Source: Rhabdochlamydiaceae bacterium (GTDB taxonomy: Bacteria; Chlamydiota; Chlamydiia; Chlamydiales; Rhabdochlamydiaceae). Taken from it: DNA of 64,000 bases. This document shows, piece by piece, positions 17,883 to 26,789 of the stretch (position 1 is its first letter; each line of letters opens with the position of its first letter). The position numbers and the translations under genes are program-made. The stretch spans positions 1 through 64,000 of the forward strand of contig JAIELY010000003.1 in assembly GCA_019752555.1 (NCBI GenBank). Reading direction: 5' to 3'. Below the pieces are notes generated by a model, which did no database searches, was not told where the DNA came from, and saw nothing but the letters and a program-made list of their open reading frames with translations.

Positions 17883-18829
17883 CTCAAACGCTATCCTATT
17901 CTGCTGACCATATCCGGTTTTATCACAACCAAAAACAAATATTTCCCTCGATTCAAAGAGAGTCAGATTCTTTCAATGATGGCTCTCAGGGCGTTGTCAT
18001 TGTGCTGCCCTCTCGTTTGGATTGCGATTTGAACTGGGAGGCGGCTTTTGCTCAAGCGGAACAATGTGTTCAAAATGAACAATCGATTTTGTGGCATTTT
18101 GATTTTGGCTTAGAAGAGGACTCTTTTGATATTAACGATGAAACACAGTTTTTGTCTTTTACGGTAGCAATCGATCTGTTTACAAAAAAAATTTGGCAGA
18201 AGTTTGACAAAAACACGTTTGGAGTGTGCCTTTACCAAGGGGATCTTTCATTTGCGCAGCAGGGCTTTAAAATTGAGGACTCTCACTTTTTTGAGTGGTG
18301 CGAAGAAAAGCATCAAGACTCTCAAAACCCTTTGAGCAAATCGATGTTTTCGCTAGGGGTTTTTGCAGAGTATCTGCATCGGCTGATCTCTTTTTTTCCC
18401 GATACGGTAATCCCTTTTGCTTGTGTCGATGTAAGCGCATGGAATTCTGTTGGACTGTTGAGTGTTCTTTTGTCAAAACAGCGTTTTGAACATGTGTATT
18501 TGGCCGTTCGTGGGGCAAAAGATTATTTAAGTCCTGTCCGCTGGGATCACTCAGGCGCTTTAAGTTGCGTTTGGGTTAATGAACCTAATGATGCGGTTTG
18601 TATTCCGGAAGATCTCAGCTGTTCTCCTGAAGTGTGCGCTCGTCTAGATGCGCTCTTTGAGCGTTTAGAAGCGCAACAGATCCCGTTTCGTCTAATTGCA
18701 GAAGGGCGCCTGACAGAAGAGTGGGATGGAATTGATCGGCTCTATGTTCTAAAAGGGGCTGTCAGTGTTCAGGGAAAGCGAAAATTGCTTGGGTTTGCAG
18801 CAGCGGGCGGCGAAGTCATTGAATCTTAG
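17879..18829 (+). CDS. Conserved-looking hypothetical protein coupled to trmB
   Basis: This 316-residue protein is not recognised. It has normal coding composition, balanced hydrophobic and charged residues, and no signal peptide or membrane helix, so it is probably a globular cytoplasmic enzyme or regulator. Visible features are a possible Rossmann-like start (GVVIVLPSRLD) and a C-terminal stretch with VSVQGKRKLLGFAAAGGEVIES. The ATG overlaps the trmB stop, so the two are translated together, which hints at a tRNA-linked or translation-linked role without proving it. Confidence 0.75.
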   Translation: MTQTLSYSADHIRFYHNQKQIFPSIQRESDSFNDGSQGVVIVLPSRLDCDLNWEAAFAQAEQCVQNEQSILWHFDFGLEEDSFDINDETQFLSFTVAIDLFTKKIWQKFDKNTFGVCLYQGDLSFAQQGFKIEDSHFFEWCEEKHQDSQNPLSKSMFSLGVFAEYLHRLISFFPDTVIPFACVDVSAWNSVGLLSVLLSKQRFEHVYLAVRGAKDYLSPVRWDHSGALSCVWVNEPNDAVCIPEDLSCSPEVCARLDALFERLEAQQIPFRLIAEGRLTEEWDGIDRLYVLKGAVSVQGKRKLLGFAAAGGEVIES

Positions 18830-18930
18830 TTAGATACGTTGCGTCTGATATCGAGGAGCTATTCTACTAAAAGAACGATTGTTTTAAGTCTGAGACTCGT
18901 CTTAGGCGAAGTGGGTGAGTGAAAGGCTAA

Positions 18931-19005
18931 TCGGAGCAGAGGGATTTGAACCCCCGACCCACTGCTCCCAAAGCAGTTGCGCTAGCCAAACTGCGCTATG
19001 CTCCG
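18931..19005 (-). tRNA. tRNA-Pro (anticodon UGG)
   Basis: The minus strand folds with acceptor stem CGGAGCA/TGCTCCG and A73, anticodon stem ACTGC/GCAGT around TTTGGGA (anticodon TGG), and a T arm GGGGGTTCAAATCCCTC. It has 75 bases, and CCA is not encoded. Confidence 0.95.
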
Positions 19006-19019
19006 ATTAGAAGTTCCAA

Positions 19020-19049
19020 ATACTACGCGAACAGCCCCTTTTTTCACAA
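19020..19049 (-). promoter_or_regulatory. Promoter of tRNA-Pro
   Basis: On the minus strand, TTGTGA (19044-19049) and TAGTAT (19020-19025) are 18 bases apart, with the tRNA starting 14 bases after the -10 box. Confidence 0.55.
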
Positions 19050-19183
19050 CTTAAAATTCACAGATTCATTTTTTTCCACCTGTACTAGACTTAAGCGATG
19101 TGAAAAATCCTCGATTTTTGTATGTCGTTTGCGCATGATGTGGTATATATGGTGAATAGATTTCTTTTCGCAGGAGTTTTTCT

Positions 19184-20767
19184 ATGCCCTCGTTCCGTCA
19201 TCTTAAGTCTGTAATTCGTTTGAATGAGCTTGCAGAAGATCCGATTGATCTTTCCGAAGACGGTTGTCTTACCCCAAAACGGATAGAAGGAATGATTGCC
19301 GAAGCCTGCGGGCTCAAGCTTTTTTATGGAACCGAACGGGTGTCCGATAATACTTTGGGTGCTTTGTTTGATTTAGCTGAAGAGATGCAAGCGTCTCAAA
19401 AAATGGAGGCGATGCAAGCAGGGGAGGTTGTCAATTACATCGAAGGATTTGAAAGCGAAAAGCGCCCCGCTCTGCATACTTCGATGCGCGATTTTTTTGA
19501 ACAGCAAAATACATCGCCTATAGCTAAAGAGGCAACGCATTTAGCGTATCGGGAACTCGAAAAGCTAAGAGCTTTTCTCTCTGAGATTGAATCCAAAGAC
19601 CAATTTACAGATCTTGTGCAAATTGGTATCGGCGGATCTGAACTTGGCCCTAAAGCCATTTATGTCGCTCTGCAAGCATTTCATAAACCTCACCGGCATG
19701 TGCATTTTCTATCGAATGTCGATCCGGATGATGGCGCAGAGATTTTTAAAAAGGTGAACTTAGAGAAAACACTCGTTGTGGTCGTGTCTAAATCGGGATC
19801 TACTTTAGAGACATTGACAAACGAGCAGTTTGCACAAGAGTTTTTTAGAAAAGCGGGCCTGGATCCGAAAAATCATTTTGTTGCAGTGACAGGTAAGGAT
19901 AGTCCGATGGATGATCCTAAACGCTATCTAGCATCCTTTTATATTTGGGATTATATTGGAGGGCGTTATTCTGCTACCTCGATGGTAGGCGGTGTTACTC
20001 TTGCTTTTGCCTTAGGAATGGATCGCTTTCTCGATTTCTTAAGAGGAGCTAGCGCCATGGATAAGGTGGCCTTACGCAAAGATCCTAAGCTCAATTTACC
20101 TCTTCTTTCGGCTCTTCTAGGGATTTGGAACCGGGATTTTCTCGGGTTGCCTACTGTGGCAATTATCCCCTATTCCCAAGCACTCGCGCGCTTTCCTGCC
20201 CATTTGCAGCAGCTGGATATGGAATCCAACGGAAAGCGGATCGATAAGCGGGGACATGTCGTTGATTTCGATACGGGTCCGATCATCTGGGGAGAACCTG
20301 GAACAAATGGCCAACATTCTTTCTATCAATCGATCCATCAGGGAACAACTGTTGTCGCATTAGAATTCATCGGTTTTATTTCGAGCCAATATAAGGAAGA
20401 TGTTGTTTACGAGGGAACCACCTGCCAAGAAAAATTGCTAGCGAATCTTTTTGCGCAATCCATTGCGCTTAGCTGCGGTCAAAAAAATGATAACCCCAAC
20501 AAGTTTTTTCCAGGAAACCGACCTAATCGGATCCTTTTAGGCGAGCGGCTAGATCCCTATACCATGGGCGCCATTTTGGCTTACTATGAACACAAGGTGG
20601 CTTTTCAAGGGTTTATCTGGAATATCAACTCGTTTGATCAAGAGGGAGTGCAGCTTGGAAAGAAACTCGCTTTAAAAATTGTTGAGCAATTTGCGGCAAA
20701 GCGGCAGGGAAAACCGATCGATCCAAAAGGATTTCCTTTGGGCTTGGCATTCCTTAAACAGTTTTAG
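19184..20767 (+). CDS. pgi: Glucose-6-phosphate isomerase
   Basis: Pgi interconverts glucose-6-phosphate and fructose-6-phosphate in glycolysis and gluconeogenesis. The 527-residue protein has the SIS-fold signatures: IGIGGSELGPKAIYVAL, VVVSKSGSTLETLTNEQ, the isomerase block DYIGGRYSATSMVGG, and GEPGTNGQHSFYQSIHQG with the active-site Glu and His. The length is right for the family. Its stop overlaps that of recF (convergent) by four bases. Confidence 0.97.
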   Translation: MPSFRHLKSVIRLNELAEDPIDLSEDGCLTPKRIEGMIAEACGLKLFYGTERVSDNTLGALFDLAEEMQASQKMEAMQAGEVVNYIEGFESEKRPALHTSMRDFFEQQNTSPIAKEATHLAYRELEKLRAFLSEIESKDQFTDLVQIGIGGSELGPKAIYVALQAFHKPHRHVHFLSNVDPDDGAEIFKKVNLEKTLVVVVSKSGSTLETLTNEQFAQEFFRKAGLDPKNHFVAVTGKDSPMDDPKRYLASFYIWDYIGGRYSATSMVGGVTLAFALGMDRFLDFLRGASAMDKVALRKDPKLNLPLLSALLGIWNRDFLGLPTVAIIPYSQALARFPAHLQQLDMESNGKRIDKRGHVVDFDTGPIIWGEPGTNGQHSFYQSIHQGTTVVALEFIGFISSQYKEDVVYEGTTCQEKLLANLFAQSIALSCGQKNDNPNKFFPGNRPNRILLGERLDPYTMGAILAYYEHKVAFQGFIWNINSFDQEGVQLGKKLALKIVEQFAAKRQGKPIDPKGFPLGLAFLKQF

Positions 20768-21843
20768 ACTAAGACCGCTCCATTTTCAATGCGGATGATT
20801 TGAGCTGCGCTATCAAATAGGTTCATCGATAGCGGTTGCGGCGATGTCAAGAAGACTTGATTTAAGGTTTTCATCTGCTCTTGAAACTGAGTGAGTCTTT
20901 TAGGGTCGAGCTGGATACCAAAGTCGTCGATTCCGATGAGCGGTGTTGCGCCTGTGCTTTCTTTAAAACGCTGCCATTCTGCAATTTTAAGCGATGCTGT
21001 AACAGAGCGTTTTTGTCCCTCGCTGGAAAAGTGTTTTGCTAGCTTTCCCGATAAAGTGATTTCGAGATCGTCGCGATGAGGGCCAGAGAGTGTCGAGCCT
21101 AAGTGCATCTCTTTGGGGCGGGTTTTGCGCCAATGGCCTAAGAGATGGGTAAATATCTCTTCTTGAGTCTCTGCATGTGCGGAAGGGTAGCGTACGGCAA
21201 GAGTGTCTTTTCCGTCTGAGAGAAGATCGATCCATGTCTTAAGAGGATTTTCAAGTGCTGATATTGCAGCTTTACGGCTCATGACAAGATAACTTCCTGA
21301 GTGAGCCATCGTCTCTTCCCATGCGCTCAGTGTGGAGTCGCTTTTTGTTCGCAAAAGCTGATTTCTCTGTTTGAGCGCGCGAAAATAGCGAGCTAAATGA
21401 TGGACGTAGAGCGGATCCATCTGCGCGATGTGCAGATCGAGAAATCGACGTCGTTCCGCAGGACTTCCACTAATCAGAGAGTGGTCTTCAGGAGAGAGCA
21501 ATACTCCGGGAAGAATGCCGAGCAGCGCTGTTAAATGGGGATGGATCGTATTATTGTATTGGACTTTTCGCGTTGTTTCATCGTAATACACCTTGATGCT
21601 TTGGGTAACCCCTTCTTTTTGAAAGCGCGCTTCGATGTAAAAGAAGTGTTCTCCCGCACGGATAAGATCTGAGAGGCTTCTTGTGCGAAAAGAGCGCCCG
21701 GTGCTGAGTAAATAGATCGCCTCGAGAAGATTTGTTTTTCCTTGGCCATTGTCCCCTAGGATCAGATTGACCGTAGGGGAGAATGTCAAGTGTGCCTGCG
21801 CGTAGTTGCGAAAATTGCGCAGGACAAGATGGGTCAGGTGCAT
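20764..21843 (-). CDS. recF: DNA replication and repair protein RecF
   Basis: RecF is the SMC/ABC-type ATPase that loads RecA at gaps with RecO and RecR. The start at 21843 gives MHLTHLVLRNFRNY, the family N-terminus; a 23-residue in-frame extension overlaps dnaN and is not believed. Walker A is GDNGQGKTNLLEA, followed by LLSTGRSFR; the family SGPHRDD and the ABC signature-like SEGQKRSV are present, and Walker B reads LIGIDDFGIQLD. It starts five bases after the dnaN stop, forming the dnaN-recF pair known in Chlamydia and elsewhere. 359 residues, full length. Confidence 0.95.
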   Translation of the reverse strand: MHLTHLVLRNFRNYAQAHLTFSPTVNLILGDNGQGKTNLLEAIYLLSTGRSFRTRSLSDLIRAGEHFFYIEARFQKEGVTQSIKVYYDETTRKVQYNNTIHPHLTALLGILPGVLLSPEDHSLISGSPAERRRFLDLHIAQMDPLYVHHLARYFRALKQRNQLLRTKSDSTLSAWEETMAHSGSYLVMSRKAAISALENPLKTWIDLLSDGKDTLAVRYPSAHAETQEEIFTHLLGHWRKTRPKEMHLGSTLSGPHRDDLEITLSGKLAKHFSSEGQKRSVTASLKIAEWQRFKESTGATPLIGIDDFGIQLDPKRLTQFQEQMKTLNQVFLTSPQPLSMNLFDSAAQIIRIENGAVLV

Positions 21844-21848
21844 GTTAT

Positions 21849-22949
21849 TTAAGATTCCATTCGCATCGGCATGATGACAAATTGCGCTGTTGAAGAATCG
21901 GTGACAAGGCACGGACTATAGGAATCGGAAATGTTAAAATTAACCGTTTCATCTTTGCTGTGGTTGAGAATGCCGAGAAAATACACGGGATTAAAGGCGA
22001 TATTGAGATTTTCTCCTGTGTAGTTAACGGGCATATTGACTCGCCCCTCTCCAATATCGCCACTCATAGCGGAAATATGGAGCTGTCCTGTTTCAAAGGT
22101 AAAGCGCACAGAGCTGTTGTTATCTGAGGTAAAGAGTGTGACCTGCTTTAATAAGGAGATCAGCTCTTCGCGGTGTAATGAAAGAGGGTTGGACTTAGTT
22201 TCGGGGATTACGCGGTTGACATCGGGATATTGACCTGAAACGAGTTTGCTAATCAGTGTGACAGGACCTACCTCTAAAGAGATTTTGTCTGCCATAAGAG
22301 TGATTTTTGCAATCTCTTCTTTAGAGTCTAATACGCGGACCATCTCTTCGACTGTCTTAAGGGGAATGATGTAGGAACCTGATTGTTCTTGCGGAAGGTC
22401 GACAGAAGTGTGGATTTTCGCAAGTCGTTTTCCATCTGTTCCCATAAAGGTGGCGAGCTGGTTTGCATTTTGCAGGTAGACGCCGTTTAGAACCTGGCGG
22501 GTATCATCGCGTGCTGCTGCAAAAGATGTGCGGGTCAGCATTTCTTTAAGTGCATTTGTATGCATCGAGAAGCAAATGCCCTGGGCGAGATCGGGAAATG
22601 CGGGAAATTCGTTGCGGTGTATCCCTTGGATTTTAAAGTGGGAAGAGCCTGCATTAATCGAGGCTGTCTCTGGAGAGGTCGAATGGATCTCAACTTGAGG
22701 CACAGTAAGCTCGCGGATGAGTTGAAACAGCTTGCGAGCGGGCAGCGTAATGCCCCCTTCTTCCAAAACTTTTGCTTCCGTGTGCGCGCGGACACTGATC
22801 GAAAGGTCTGTTGCACTCAAGATCAATTGATCGTCGATTGCTTCGAGTAAGATATTGGCTAAAATAGGAACAGTAGGTTTAGAGGCGACGATGTTTTGGA
22901 TTTTTCCAATGAGTGTAACTAGATCCACACGAGGGATGATGACTTTCAT
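21849..22949 (-). CDS. dnaN: DNA polymerase III sliding clamp (beta subunit)
   Basis: DnaN forms the ring clamp that tethers DNA polymerase III to DNA. The protein of 366 residues starts MKVIIPRVDLVTLIGKIQNI (ATG 22949, preferred over an upstream in-frame start since it fits the family) and shows the three beta-clamp domains, with LPARKLFQLIRELT, the mid-segment GVYLQNANQLATFMGTDGKR and the ending CLVTDSSTAQFVIMPMRM. The cluster smpB-dnaN-recF matches the chlamydial neighbourhood. Confidence 0.96.
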   Translation of the reverse strand: MKVIIPRVDLVTLIGKIQNIVASKPTVPILANILLEAIDDQLILSATDLSISVRAHTEAKVLEEGGITLPARKLFQLIRELTVPQVEIHSTSPETASINAGSSHFKIQGIHRNEFPAFPDLAQGICFSMHTNALKEMLTRTSFAAARDDTRQVLNGVYLQNANQLATFMGTDGKRLAKIHTSVDLPQEQSGSYIIPLKTVEEMVRVLDSKEEIAKITLMADKISLEVGPVTLISKLVSGQYPDVNRVIPETKSNPLSLHREELISLLKQVTLFTSDNNSSVRFTFETGQLHISAMSGDIGEGRVNMPVNYTGENLNIAFNPVYFLGILNHSKDETVNFNISDSYSPCLVTDSSTAQFVIMPMRMES

Positions 22950-23042
22950 AACGATCGCTCCACAGGTTAAAGCAATTTTACACGCGGACAACTTTTGAAG
23001 TTGCCTGAGTATACGGGATCATAATCGAAACACGTGATCGAG

Positions 23043-23501
23043 TCAATCCTGGCCGCGTACAGCGCGATCGATGTCGCGTTTATGCTGCTTTTCTTTCAAT
23101 GCGGCGCGCTTGTCGAATGTGCGCTTTCCTTTGCAGACGCCGATTTTCACCTTGGCAAATCCCTTCTTTAAGTAGATGCCAAGAGGGATCAGTGTGAGCC
23201 CTTTTTCTTGAGATGCGTTTTTGAGTTTTACGATCTCCTTTTTGTGCAAAAGAAGCTTTCGGTCCCGTTTTTCTTCGTGGTTATGGATATTTCCAAAGCG
23301 GTAGGGAGCAATCGAAGCGTTTTTTAGAATAACAATGTCATCTGAGACAAGAACGTAAGCGTCTTGCAAACTGCCGCCGTGGTTGCGCAGAGACTTAATT
23401 TCCGTGCCGAGGAGGACGATTCCCGCTTCAAAAGTATCGAGAACTTCATAATCGTGCAAGGCTCTGCGATTTGAGACAAGATCGTGATTAGTCGAGGTCA
23501 T
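23043..23501 (-). CDS. smpB: SsrA-binding protein SmpB
   Basis: SmpB binds tmRNA and brings it to stalled ribosomes. The 152-residue protein has the family features NRRALHDYEVLDTFEAGIVL, LLGTEIKSLRNHGGSLQDAY, APYRFGNIHNHEEKRDRKLL and the basic tail KEKQHKRDIDRAVRG. The start at 23501 (MTSTNHDLVSN) is chosen because it follows the upstream stop by two bases; a longer frame overlaps that gene. The tmRNA gene itself was not found in this window. Confidence 0.96.
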   Translation of the reverse strand: MTSTNHDLVSNRRALHDYEVLDTFEAGIVLLGTEIKSLRNHGGSLQDAYVLVSDDIVILKNASIAPYRFGNIHNHEEKRDRKLLLHKKEIVKLKNASQEKGLTLIPLGIYLKKGFAKVKIGVCKGKRTFDKRAALKEKQHKRDIDRAVRGQD

Positions 23502-23503
23502 AA

Positions 23504-24925
23504 TTATCTTCCAAACAGAGACTGGCCGTAAGGGGTCACACAGAAACACTCGCGCCCCTGATGCACCCCAATTGCTGTGATCCCGACTTCAAAAAGCCAG
23601 TCCATGACAGTGGCGTGGATGAGCGCATTTTGTTCTTCATCATAAACAGGCACGGAATATTTCCAAGTCTTTCCTTGCTTTTTGAGCATCACAACAGAAT
23701 CTTCTCCTAACGGCACGATGACACCGCGCAAGAAATCATCAAAATAGACCCAGCCGGTATTCAGTACCCGGGTAATGCTTTTTTCCGCCTCGCGAATCGC
23801 CCGTTCGTTGCATAAATGGGGAGCAACTCCTTTGGCTTCTAAGCGGTTAAGAGGGTGGCGGTAGAGATAGATCGCGCGGTTTTCTGCTCGCATATCGAGC
23901 CAATCATTGGCCGCATCAAGAGCATAGAGACGCTTATCCACAACGTCTGCTAATTTGAGCAGGCGCAGTTTTCCGACAATTCTGTTAAGGTAGCCTTTGA
24001 AATGGGAATCCTCTTCTTTAATCCCTTCAAGCTTTGCAGCAATTGTGGGATAAAGAGCAGGATCGAGCTCGTCTGCTTTCATTTGAAGAGGTTGCTTTTT
24101 TGCTAAGTTAAGCAGCGCGCTCATATCTTGAATGAACGAAAAGTCTTCAGGGCGCAATCGATTGACTTTAGCAGGGGTTTGAATAGCAGAGGGTTCTGTA
24201 TCTCGTAAAAAAGTAAGGTATTCTCTCCACTCGTAATAGGGAGAGACAACCTCTTCCCAAGCATCGTCGACTTTTGTGTAACCAAGGCAGCAGACAAGAT
24301 GAAACTCAAGCAAAAGCAAATATTCTTCAAATTGCTCTCTTGTTAGACCATATTTTTCAATGAGGTCTTTGCCAAACATCTGAAAGTCGGGAGCATGATA
24401 GACATCATGGATGATTCCCATTAGCTTTGCGTCGTTTAAATTGAGCTCCATGAGATAGCGGTAAAAAATCTGTGGAGTGAGAAGATACTTTTCGACTAAC
24501 GAATCAAAGATGTTGTTCGATGTGCGCGGGATCGAGTACCAAACGGGAAGGACGTGGATGGGCACTTTGCGCATCAAACTCTGCAGGAATTCCATTCCAG
24601 GCTTAAAGTCAGGATCAAATTTGAGGATTTGCGATTCAAAATATTTGCGCATCTCTTTATCGACGACAATGGCATCGTTTTCAAATCCAAAAAGCCCTGT
24701 TTTGCTCAGTTTTTGCAAGATGGGCGTGATCTCTTCTTCTTCCAGATCCAGATTTTTCATCAGTTTCTTGATAGGGATCGTGATGGAGCTGTAAAGTATT
24801 TCTTCTAAAACTTCGAGGTCTTTAGATGAAAATTGGCCCATCAGCAAGCGATTTTCGATATCTTGCCTATAGTCGTAGTCTTCGAGAGAAATTTTTACTT
24901 TGCGTTGAGAACTCGTTTCGAGCAT
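23504..24925 (-). CDS. Hypothetical protein with winged-helix-like segments
   Basis: I cannot name this 473-residue protein. It is cytoplasmic in appearance (no signal or membrane segment) and largely helical. The N-terminal part reads like successive small helix-turn-helix or winged-helix units, for example IPIKKLMKNLDLEEEEITPI then LSKTGLFGFENDAIVV, in the manner of DNA-binding or scaffold proteins. The C-terminus contains a beta-rich segment WVYFDDFLRGVIVPLGEDSV. It lies two bases upstream of smpB on the same strand, so it is probably translated in the same operon as smpB-dnaN-recF. Conserved chlamydial genes of this size often lie at this position, but I cannot verify the match. Confidence 0.75.
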   Translation of the reverse strand: MLETSSQRKVKISLEDYDYRQDIENRLLMGQFSSKDLEVLEEILYSSITIPIKKLMKNLDLEEEEITPILQKLSKTGLFGFENDAIVVDKEMRKYFESQILKFDPDFKPGMEFLQSLMRKVPIHVLPVWYSIPRTSNNIFDSLVEKYLLTPQIFYRYLMELNLNDAKLMGIIHDVYHAPDFQMFGKDLIEKYGLTREQFEEYLLLLEFHLVCCLGYTKVDDAWEEVVSPYYEWREYLTFLRDTEPSAIQTPAKVNRLRPEDFSFIQDMSALLNLAKKQPLQMKADELDPALYPTIAAKLEGIKEEDSHFKGYLNRIVGKLRLLKLADVVDKRLYALDAANDWLDMRAENRAIYLYRHPLNRLEAKGVAPHLCNERAIREAEKSITRVLNTGWVYFDDFLRGVIVPLGEDSVVMLKKQGKTWKYSVPVYDEEQNALIHATVMDWLFEVGITAIGVHQGRECFCVTPYGQSLFGR

Positions 24926-25028
24926 GACAAAAAACCTTAAAAAATGAGATGCGCTTTATTAAATCCATCAATAAGAATAAACGATTTTTTCATTTGTGAC
25001 AAGGAGATACCCAAACAAGTTCAAAAAG

Positions 25029-25844
25029 TTAGGGGAGCGCGCCAAAAAAGAAATGAAAGAGATCCGGAACACCACATAAGCTGTCGCAAAGAGGTTCTTC
25101 TTCTTCTTTTGCCATCCCTTTTGTAAATCTTATTTTTGATTCGATCTCTTCAGATCCAGATCCCTTTGGAAGAGGCTTGTCTGAATTTTTGCTGTTTTCC
25201 GTATGTAAAACGAGCTCCCAAACGCGATTAAAAAAATTCTTTTTCTCTGAGTTTGAAAGATACTTTCCTTGAATGCTTAGCCACAAATTAGAGAGATGAA
25301 GAGGGTGGTTTAACTCGATTTGCTGCAAAGGCGTGATCGAAGAGAGAAAGGGAGTGGGTAGAAAAGGTTTTCCATGGCGCAAGCGGTTCATTTTTAAAAA
25401 ATAGCCGCTATAGTAGAGGTACTTGCGTGTTCTTTTGACCTGTTTGATATCAAGAGGAAAGGGGATGGCGTCTGTATTTTCTTTCCCAAAGGCGGCGTTA
25501 AGTGTTGTCTTAATGACCGCATACAAGTCCTTTCGGCGCTGTAAAATGGCTTCTCTTCCTCCTTCGTGATCTCGGTAAATTGTCCGAATTGCCATAATGG
25601 CTTCTTTGCAAGAGGGCGTATGAAAACCTCCAAATCCTCCCATAGAGGGTGCCGATACCGGTTCAAATCCGGCATCGGTTAAAATCGCAAGGGCGATATT
25701 CCGCTTGATCCGATTCTCATCTGGAATCTCAATCGAACGCTTAAAGAGTGTCTCTAGCGGAGTGCTTTTACACGTTGTGACAATTGTCTCAACATGCTGC
25801 CTTGTTTCTCGTAAATGATGATTTGAAATAGAAGATGCTGACAT
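25029..25844 (-). CDS. Paralogue B of a tandem family of unknown function
   Basis: The 271-residue protein starts MSASSISNHHLRETRQ at 25844, after the stop of its paralogue; a longer frame overlaps that gene and has no family match. It shares with the next gene the blocks TLFKRSIEIPDENR, KRNIA, AGFE, MGGFGG and the segment around YYSGYFLKMN. The N-terminal half is closely conserved while the C-terminal third differs (Lys/Ser-rich here, ending HFFFGALP). No signal peptide or catalytic motif is recognised. It ends close to a strong operon boundary. The family may be restricted to Chlamydia-like bacteria, which is an inference from lack of recognition. Confidence 0.7.
   Translation of the reverse strand: MSASSISNHHLRETRQHVETIVTTCKSTPLETLFKRSIEIPDENRIKRNIALAILTDAGFEPVSAPSMGGFGGFHTPSCKEAIMAIRTIYRDHEGGREAILQRRKDLYAVIKTTLNAAFGKENTDAIPFPLDIKQVKRTRKYLYYSGYFLKMNRLRHGKPFLPTPFLSSITPLQQIELNHPLHLSNLWLSIQGKYLSNSEKKNFFNRVWELVLHTENSKNSDKPLPKGSGSEEIESKIRFTKGMAKEEEEPLCDSLCGVPDLFHFFFGALP
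25692..25751 (-). repeat. Conserved DNA block shared with paralogue A
   Basis: These 60 bases match 26501-26560 at 56 positions, all inside the paired genes. Such conservation at DNA level, while flanking codons differ, points to recent duplication or gene conversion. Confidence 0.8.
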
Positions 25845-25864
25845 GTGTCTCTCATTCACTCTAA

Positions 25865-26656
25865 TTAATGGAAAAAAGGAGCGTTTCCATCTATAATCAG
25901 TCCGCTGCGGGTTTGAAGGCGGACGGGAATTTTGCAGAAAAATAAAAGGACGAAATCGCTTAGGCTGGACGGACAGCGGCAACTGTATTCTGCTTCGTCT
26001 AAAATGACACCCTCGGGATGGAACAGTCTGTTATAAATTTGATCGAAGAAGATCAGTTTAAAGTCAGAACTAAAAAAAGTTCCGTCGTCAGCTAACCAGT
26101 CGTTAGGCAGGTCTACAGTGTCACGTTGTTGTTTTTGTAAAAGAGGCTCGACAACAGAGTAAAATGGGATAGGCGGCAGTATTTTTTTATTGATCGTTTG
26201 AGCCATCCTTAAGGAATAGCCGCTTGAGTAGAGGATTTTCCGCATTATTTTGACGCGTTTGACATCAAGTGATCTCGGAATAATATCTGTTTTTTCTTTT
26301 CCGAATGTAGAGTTAAGATTTTGTTTAAAAATCTTGTATAGAGCAATGCGTTGATTTAATAAATGTTCCCAATTTTTGTTTCGATAGAAATCTCTTAGGA
26401 ATACGATCGCTTGTTTGCAAGAATCTGTGGCAACGCCTCCAAATCCTCCCATTTTAGGTGCTCTCTTAGATTCGAAGCCAGCACCTGTTAAAAGCGCAAA
26501 GGCGATATTCCGCTTGACCCGATTTTCATCTGGAATCTCAATCGAACGCTTGAAGAGCGTGGCTAGAGGTGTCGTATTAACGGTGGAGACGATCGTTTGG
26601 ACAGCCTGATTAATCTCATCGGGTGATATCCGGCGTGAAGTTGCTGATGCTGCCAT
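25865..26656 (-). CDS. Paralogue A of a tandem family of unknown function
   Basis: This 263-residue protein carries the same N-terminal blocks as the downstream gene: IVSTVNTTPLATLFKRSIEI, PDENRVKRNIA, GAGFESKRAPKMGGFGG. Its middle has FGKEKTDIIPRSLDVKRVK and YSSGYSLRM, again matched in paralogue B. The C-terminal part is Cys-containing (SCRCPSS) and hydrophobic. Its stop lies 21 bases from the start of paralogue B, so they form one transcript. Divergent from leuS. No fold is recognised; the shared GGFGG loop and basic helices could bind phosphate or nucleic acid, which is speculation. Confidence 0.72.
   Translation of the reverse strand: MAASATSRRISPDEINQAVQTIVSTVNTTPLATLFKRSIEIPDENRVKRNIAFALLTGAGFESKRAPKMGGFGGVATDSCKQAIVFLRDFYRNKNWEHLLNQRIALYKIFKQNLNSTFGKEKTDIIPRSLDVKRVKIMRKILYSSGYSLRMAQTINKKILPPIPFYSVVEPLLQKQQRDTVDLPNDWLADDGTFFSSDFKLIFFDQIYNRLFHPEGVILDEAEYSCRCPSSLSDFVLLFFCKIPVRLQTRSGLIIDGNAPFFH
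26501..26560 (-). repeat. Conserved DNA block shared with paralogue B
   Basis: Partner of 25692-25751, four mismatches in 60 bases. Confidence 0.8.
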
Positions 26657-26789
26657 GAAAATCCTTTTGTAAGTCGGGAGAATTTCGGTGAAATGGGAAT
26701 TGTTGTCACCTGTTTTTTGTTGTCTTTGAGAGGGAAATCAGTTACGATTTTTATTTCACCACAACACTTTAATTAAAATTTAAAATCCT

